Shown here in pieces: positions 5,066-6,016 of a stretch of 6,016 nt of DNA. Source of the DNA: Armatimonadota bacterium (GTDB lineage Bacteria; Armatimonadota; Hebobacteria; Hebobacterales; WVXJ01); NCBI GenBank assembly GCA_011773575.1, contig WVXJ01000176.1:1-6016 (forward strand), read 5' to 3'. The notes under the pieces were generated by a model. That model searched no databases. It was not told the origin of the DNA and saw nothing but the letters and a program-made list of their open reading frames with translations. Each line of letters starts with the position of its first letter. The stretch's first letter is position 1. Position numbers and translations under genes: made by a program.

Positions 5066-6016
5066 ATGAAAGGACCGCAGTCGAGAAGGAAACATAGGCT
5101 ACCAAGAGTGGCGTTGCTGCTCCTCGGGAGTCTGTTGGTGCTGGGAGTGATCTGGTATCTTTCAAGTATTTCGGTGATGAGCGTGACCGTCAGCATTTCC
5201 ACTGACGAACAAGGTACCATCAACGTATATGACGGCAAGGCGAAGTTCCGGACCGTGAAAGATGCAGAGTCATTGTTTGCGGCCGACATAGATTTAGAGA
5301 AGTGGGAGGGCAAACTTGTTCGCCTGGATATACAGGGAGAGGTGAAGAGATGGCTGGGAATCGGCTCGGACACCGGCTTTGCCGGCTGTTCGGTGAACTT
5401 GATTGATCCCGCCCACACAATCCCGATGGAGTTCATAGGTTGGCAAAGGGGTAGTTCCAACCGCATACACTCTAACGCTGTCGGATCCCCCGCATTCTTG
5501 GCGCCTGGAGGAGGAAATCCTACGTTTGTGTACGGTGAGCAGGGTTCCCTCTGGAATGTGTTCCGCGTGCCTGAGAAAACCGCCTTGCGGGTCGAGTTTC
5601 GACCTGTACTGGCGAAGGATATCAAAGGAGAGCACAAGCCGTTTGTTCCGAGTATAAGGCCGCTGCGATTGCCGCTGAAGAAGCTGTCAAATACAACTAA
5701 CAGACGCCCCCCCGATGTGTTCATCTATTTGATTGACGCGCTGCGTGCGGATCATGTTGGCTGCTACGGCTATCCCCGCCCAACCTCACCGGCGATTGAT
5801 GCCTTCGCTGAGAAGGCGACATTGTTTGAGAATGCTAGATGTGTCGCCACTTGGACGCTCCCCTCCACTTCCACATTGATCTCCGGTCTCTTCCCCTCGG
5901 TGCATGATGTCCTTCACATATTCCAAAGAGTCGATAGGCTGGATAAATCATTGACGCTCCTGTCAGAGGTATCGCATGAGGCCGGCTATAAAACAGCCCT
6001 CATTACAACCAATGCC
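5066..6016 (+). CDS. membrane-anchored sulfatase-like protein, copy 2 (3' end outside window)
   Basis: The frame is open from ATG at 5066 to the window edge, 317 codons with no stop, so the C-terminal half is missing. It aligns gaplessly with the first 317 residues of copy 1; I count about 198 identities (62%). Features repeat in order: basic start (MKGPQSRRKHR), one membrane helix (about residues 12-30), the unnamed beta-rich domain with EKWEGKLVRLDI, MEFIGWQ and GSLWNVFRVPEK, then the sulfatase-fold opening at RPPDVFIYLIDALRADH (214-230) with D224 as likely metal ligand. The catalytic loop is TWTLPSTSTLISG with T264 at the nucleophile position; Pro266 is kept here, unlike in copy 1, but the Arg of the formylglycine motif is again absent. 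The metal-binding DHGE region expected near residue 443 lies beyond the window. Its own promoter and a 164-bp gap separate it from copy 1. Same fold and probably related chemistry, but perhaps a different substrate. Confidence 0.87.
   Translation, partial: MKGPQSRRKHRLPRVALLLLGSLLVLGVIWYLSSISVMSVTVSISTDEQGTINVYDGKAKFRTVKDAESLFAADIDLEKWEGKLVRLDIQGEVKRWLGIGSDTGFAGCSVNLIDPAHTIPMEFIGWQRGSSNRIHSNAVGSPAFLAPGGGNPTFVYGEQGSLWNVFRVPEKTALRVEFRPVLAKDIKGEHKPFVPSIRPLRLPLKKLSNTTNRRPPDVFIYLIDALRADHVGCYGYPRPTSPAIDAFAEKATLFENARCVATWTLPSTSTLISGLFPSVHDVLHIFQRVDRLDKSLTLLSEVSHEAGYKTALITTNA

Noticed and set aside
5041..5724. 227-codon minus-strand open frame opposite sulfatase-like copy 2
   Set aside because: It mirrors the conserved coding strand; a similar antisense frame (3434-3628, also starting MNTSGGR) lies opposite copy 1 only because the sense strands are homologous.

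Overview
The window looks like chromosomal DNA of a bacterium: GC is moderate (mid-50s % by eye), Shine-Dalgarno and sigma70-type promoter signals are readable, and most proteins carry a signal peptide or membrane anchor. I cannot name the organism. The mix of a GH130 enzyme, a secreted DUF4139-type protein and repeated sulfatase-like proteins suggests a free-living or sediment/soil glycan-using lineage, but that is inference. I see no mobile element, CRISPR array, tRNA or rRNA.

Layout. (1) 1-408, + strand: the C-terminal 135 residues of a GH130-family mannoside phosphorylase/glycosidase whose start lies left of the window. (2) 424-2676, - strand: a 750-residue exported protein with a DUF4139-like core followed by two further beta-rich modules. 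It converges on the GH130 gene with only 15 bp between stop codons. (3) 2677-2969: a divergent intergenic region with a strong extended -10 promoter for the minus-strand gene, a stem-loop in the middle, and a promoter for the plus-strand gene. (4) 2970-4901, + strand: a 643-residue membrane-anchored sulfatase-like (alkaline phosphatase superfamily) protein. (5) 4902-5065: a 164-bp gap that repeats the same promoter design. (6) 5066-6016, + strand: a second sulfatase-like gene, still open at the window edge, aligning with the first over all 317 visible codons without a gap at about 62% identity by my hand count.

The main signal is a tandem duplication of a whole transcription unit, in which promoter, spacing to the start codon, membrane anchor, N-terminal beta domain and catalytic domain are all conserved. 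The catalytic loop has no Cys/Ser-x-Pro-x-Arg formylglycine motif. A threonine sits at the nucleophile position in both copies, so these are probably not ordinary formylglycine sulfatases. The residues just after that threonine differ sharply between the copies although the preceding 41 residues are almost identical, which hints at different substrates. All products except GH130 are predicted to act outside the cytoplasm. A shared role in surface or environmental glycan processing is plausible but not shown by the sequence.
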